From Clostridia bacterium (GTDB taxonomy: Bacteria; Bacillota; Clostridia; TANB77; CAG-508), in NCBI GenBank assembly GCA_022792395.1, contig JAAWAX010000021.1:1-49585 (forward strand): a DNA stretch of 49,585 nucleotides, in the 5' to 3' direction. Positions 46,578 through 49,585 of this stretch are shown in pieces. Both the position numbers and the translations under genes were made by a program. The notes under the pieces are model-generated. The model searched no databases, had not been told where the DNA came from, and was given only the letters and a program-made list of their open reading frames with translations. Position 1 is the stretch's first letter. The number at the start of each line of letters is the position of its first letter.

Positions 46578-47885
46578 ATGGCAGAAATAAAATTAAAGTT
46601 AGAAAACACAGAAATTGCACAGCAAAGTATTTTAGAATACAAAGAGCAAGTAGAAAAAATACATAAAGATTTGCATGAGAGAGCAAATGATGAAAAAGAT
46701 TTTGTAGGGTGGCTTACTTTACCAACCAATTATGATAAAATGGAATTTGCGAAAATCAAAAAAGCAGCTAAAAAAATCAAAAAAGAATCTGATATTTTAG
46801 TTGTCATTGGGATTGGAGGATCTTATTTAGGAGCGAGAGCAGTAATTGAAAGTTTAACAAGTTCATTTTATAATATGCTTTCAGAAGAACAAAGAAAATA
46901 TCCTCAAATATTATATGTAGGAAACAATTTAAGTCCTAATTATATCAATGAACTAATTGAATATATTGGAAACAAAGATTTTTCAATTAATGTCATATCA
47001 AAATCAGGAACCACCACAGAGCCAGCAGTAGCCTTTCGAATTTTTAGAGAAATATTGGAAAATAAATATGGAATTGATGAAGCAAGAAGTAGAATTTATG
47101 CAACAACAGACAAAGAAAAAGGAGCTTTAAAAACTTTAGCAGACAATGAAGGATATGAAAGATTTATTGTGCCAGATAACATAGGAGGTCGATATTCAGT
47201 ATTAACGGCAGTAGGATTACTTCCAATAGCAGTTGCTGGAATTGACATTGACCAATTAATGGAAGGAGCTAGAGTGGGACAAGAAAGATATAATGATAGC
47301 GATTTAAAATACAATGAATGTTATCAATATGCAGTGGCTAGAAACATTTTATACCAAGAGCATAAAAATACAGAAATATTAGTCAATTACGAACCTAAAA
47401 TGCATTATTTTACAGAATGGTGGAAGCAATTATTTGGAGAAAGTGAAGGAAAAGAAGGAAAAGGAATCTTTCCAGCAGGAGTTGATTTTACAACGGACTT
47501 ACACTCTATGGGACAATACATTCAAGAAGGAGAAAGAAATTTATTTGAGACAGTCATAACAGTAGAAAATCCAAACTCCGATATCACCATTCATCCAGAT
47601 GACGATAATTTAGACGGCTTAAACTATTTAGCAGGAAAAGGATTAGACTATGTTAATAAAAAAGCAATGGAAGGAACCATAAAAGCACATGTTGCAGGAA
47701 ATGTACCAAACATACAAATAAACATGGATAAATTAGATGAAGCTAATTTAGGAGAATTAATCTACTTCTTTGAAAAAGCATGTGCTGTATCTGGAATGAT
47801 ATTAGGTGTTAATCCATTTAACCAACCAGGAGTGGAAGAATACAAAAAGAATATGTTTAAACTATTAGAAAAACCAGGATACTAA
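46578..47885 (+). CDS. pgi: Glucose-6-phosphate isomerase
   Basis: Pgi interconverts glucose-6-phosphate and fructose-6-phosphate in glycolysis. The 435-residue protein has [13 protein letters not shown], the phosphate-binding [12 protein letters not shown], the [14 protein letters not shown] signature and the late [10 protein letters not shown] with the catalytic His. GGAAGGAGAG precedes ATG 46578. The 140 bases after it hold no gene. Confidence 0.96.
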   Translation: MAEIKLKLENTEIAQQSILEYKEQVEKIHKDLHERANDEKDFVGWLTLPTNYDKMEFAKIKKAAKKIKKESDILVVIGIGGSYLGARAVIESLTSSFYNMLSEEQRKYPQILYVGNNLSPNYINELIEYIGNKDFSINVISKSGTTTEPAVAFRIFREILENKYGIDEARSRIYATTDKEKGALKTLADNEGYERFIVPDNIGGRYSVLTAVGLLPIAVAGIDIDQLMEGARVGQERYNDSDLKYNECYQYAVARNILYQEHKNTEILVNYEPKMHYFTEWWKQLFGESEGKEGKGIFPAGVDFTTDLHSMGQYIQEGERNLFETVITVENPNSDITIHPDDDNLDGLNYLAGKGLDYVNKKAMEGTIKAHVAGNVPNIQINMDKLDEANLGELIYFFEKACAVSGMILGVNPFNQPGVEEYKKNMFKLLEKPGY

Positions 47886-48025
47886 GTTAGCCGTTCGAAC
47901 GAAGTTAAGTCAGCTGTGCGAAGCATAGCGAGCTACAGATGTCTTATGCGGTAGTTTGAGTTACGGATAACTTATGCAATCGAACAAAGTGAGATGGTAT
48001 ACATTGAAAAAAGGAAGGACAAAAA

Positions 48026-48751
48026 ATGATATACAAAGAAAAATTTAAAATTGGACTAAAAGATGTATGGAAAGGAAAAGAAGTAAGTAATAAAGCAATA
48101 TTAGAATATTTAGAAGACATAGCTTCCTATCATTCAGATAGTGTGGGATATGGTATCAACACTACAGATTCTACTCATTTAACTTGGTTATTATTAGACT
48201 GGAAAGTAAAAATAATAAAAAGACCTGAATATGGGCAAACTTTAGAGATACACACATGGTCAAGATATATTGTAAAATGTTATGCTTATCGTGATTTTGA
48301 AATTTATGATGAAAATAACAATTTATGTGTGATAGCCTCTTCCAAATGGTTACTAATAAACAATCAAACTGCCAAAATAGCAAAAGTAGAGCAAGAAATG
48401 GCAGACAAATATGAATCGGAATTAGACAAGTCAGTATTTGAAGAAAAGGAAATTGAAAAAATAAAGGAACCAGAGAATTATAAAAGTAGTATAATATATC
48501 AAGTAAAGAGGAAAGATATTGATGTAATAGGTCATGTACACAACCTATATTATTTAGATATTGCATATGAAACTTTACCACAAGAAGTTTATGAACAAAG
48601 ACCTTTTAATGAAATAAGGATTATGTACAAAAAAGAAATAAAACTGGGAGATAAGGTAAAGTGTAAATATGCATACCAAAATAACAAACATATTGTAGGA
48701 ATTAAAAGTCAAGATGAAAAAACATTACATGCAATAATTGAGTTGCAATAA
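48026..48751 (+). CDS. Acyl-ACP thioesterase
   Basis: The 241-residue double-hotdog protein is of the acyl-ACP thioesterase (FatA/FatB-like) family: ILEYLEDIASYHSDSVGYG near the N-terminus, LLLDWKVKIIKRPEYGQTL, and the catalytic half with DVIGHVHNLYYLDIAYE (Asn/His region). It would release free fatty acids from ACP, linking to the fab cluster earlier in the window. GGAAGGA precedes ATG 48026. Confidence 0.85.
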   Translation: MIYKEKFKIGLKDVWKGKEVSNKAILEYLEDIASYHSDSVGYGINTTDSTHLTWLLLDWKVKIIKRPEYGQTLEIHTWSRYIVKCYAYRDFEIYDENNNLCVIASSKWLLINNQTAKIAKVEQEMADKYESELDKSVFEEKEIEKIKEPENYKSSIIYQVKRKDIDVIGHVHNLYYLDIAYETLPQEVYEQRPFNEIRIMYKKEIKLGDKVKCKYAYQNNKHIVGIKSQDEKTLHAIIELQ

Positions 48752-48763
48752 TTTGGAAGCTAG

Positions 48764-48797
48764 AAATGTTTTTTGATTCCATCCCAAAAAAACATCT
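48764..48797. repeat. GATGTTTT-type hairpin before pyk
   Basis: AAATGTTTTTT and AAAAAAACATCT pair around a loop with CCATCCC, resembling 42349-42379. It may serve as a weak terminator of the thioesterase gene. Confidence 0.5.
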
Positions 48798-48815
48798 AAA
48801 AATTTGCAAAAAATG

Positions 48816-48845
48816 TTGAATTTTGCAAATTACCTATGATATAAT
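48816..48845 (+). promoter_or_regulatory. Promoter of pyk
   Basis: TTGAAT (48816-48821), 18-base spacer, TATAAT (48840-48845), 58 bases before the start. Confidence 0.65.
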
Positions 48846-48902
48846 ACAAAATGGTTTTAATTAAAAGAGGAAGAAAAACCTCAAGAAAGGAATGAAAATA
48901 AA

Positions 48903-49585
48903 ATGAAAAAAGATTTAAAGAAAACAAAGATTGTTGGAACAATAGGACCAGCTAGTGAACACAAATTAAAAGAGTTATTTGAAGCAGGATTAAATGTGAC
49001 AAGAATTAACTATTCACATGGTAGTTGGGAAGAACAATCAGAAAAGACAGAAGAAGTTATTAGATTAAGAAAAGAATTAGATATTCCAATTTCTTTATTA
49101 TTAGATATGCAAGGACCAGAAATTAGAACAGGAATGTTAGTAACAGGAAAAAATGAAAAAATCAAATTAGAAGATGGACAAAAATTCACATTAGTAAATG
49201 AAGATATTGTAGGGGACAAAGATAGAGTATCTGTATCTTACAAAGAATTATATAAAGATGTAAAACCAGGAAGCAAAGTATTAATTGATGATGGAGCAAT
49301 TGAATTAGTAATTGATGAAATCGTTGATAAAGATATTGTTTGTACCGTTGTACATGGTAATGGATTAGGAAGTAGAAAAACAATCAACTTACCAGGAACA
49401 GCAGTACGTTTACCAGCTTTAAAAGAAAAAGATATCAATGACTTAAAAACAGCTTGTGAACATGATTATGACTATGTTGCTATGTCATTTGCTAGAAACA
49501 AAGATGACATTGACCAAGTAAGAAAAGGATTAGATGAAAATGGTGGAAAAGATATCAAAATCATTACCAAAGTAGAAAATGTAGA
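48903..49585 (+). CDS. pyk: Pyruvate kinase, 3' end cut by the window
   Basis: Pyruvate kinase makes pyruvate and ATP from phosphoenolpyruvate. The 227 residues visible include KTKIVGTIGPAS, NVTRINYSHG, LLDMQGPEIRTG, the B-domain, and GSRKTINLPG with the following MSFARNKDD; the catalytic ITKVENV is the last segment seen. AAAGGAATG lies upstream of ATG 48903. No CGG occurs in the visible part. Confidence 0.96.
   Translation, partial: MKKDLKKTKIVGTIGPASEHKLKELFEAGLNVTRINYSHGSWEEQSEKTEEVIRLRKELDIPISLLLDMQGPEIRTGMLVTGKNEKIKLEDGQKFTLVNEDIVGDKDRVSVSYKELYKDVKPGSKVLIDDGAIELVIDEIVDKDIVCTVVHGNGLGSRKTINLPGTAVRLPALKEKDINDLKTACEHDYDYVAMSFARNKDDIDQVRKGLDENGGKDIKIITKVENV

Overview
The window is AT-rich, gene-dense DNA from a Firmicute of the Clostridia type. 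A sporulation sigma factor (SigK-like), a clostridial-order fatty-acid cluster, TrmR/TrhP tRNA-wobble enzymes, split transketolase and AAAGGAGG-type ribosome binding sites all point to an anaerobic, probably uncultured gut, spore-former lineage. The lineage assignment is inference.

Layout. 1-2100: GyrI-like protein, SPL-type radical SAM protein, transposase remnant. 2165-7905: typA, trmR, trhP and a DUF368 membrane protein, with a foreign-looking RelA/SpoT-domain gene wedged between trmR and trhP. 8067-11793: pilin-like protein, acyl-activating enzyme, birA. 11908-20478: fabD-fabG-[orphan gene]-fabF-accB-fabZ-accC-accD-accA-fabI, nearly a complete type II fatty-acid synthesis set (fabH and acpP not seen). 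20559-24000: sigK, a hemolysin III-family gene, a probable 6S RNA, an M20 dipeptidase. 24155-33726: transketolase halves around a PHP gene, an orphan membrane gene, ftsE-ftsX-two LytM (M23) proteins-ctpA-pgsA (cell division and wall remodelling). 33837-38161: greA, deoD, pyrG, a HAD phosphatase. 38232-40882: two tRNA-Gly(UCC) genes followed by two tandem single-gene cassettes. 41244-49585: femX-like, alr, DUF1189, ftsH, pgi, acyl-ACP thioesterase, pyk (cut by the window end).

The most striking signal is a genome-wide decoding rule. Nine otherwise intact, mostly essential genes (typA, DUF368, birA, fabD, accA, sigK, ftsX, a LytM peptidase, ctpA) are each interrupted by +1 frameshifts, 13 sites in all. 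Every one is the same event: an in-frame CGG followed by A or T, where dropping the C restores the conserved frame with a glycine codon (GGA or GGT). By my reading, the roughly 41 core genes contain no CGG used as an ordinary sense codon. Ten sense CGG codons do occur, all in five orphan genes that look horizontally acquired. This suggests that CGG is an unassigned or shift-prone codon here and that CGGN is decoded as one glycine. I know of no published description of this in bacteria; the closest parallel I know is Perkinsus mitochondrial cox1, where AGG codons are +1-shifted onto glycine.

The second notable system is at tRNA-Gly. Two units, each with one cargo gene, a conserved promoter-bearing 5' segment and a conserved ~205-bp 3' segment ending in a copy of the tRNA-Gly 3' end, lie in tandem downstream of an intact tRNA-Gly. 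They resemble site-specifically integrated single-gene cassettes without a local integrase.
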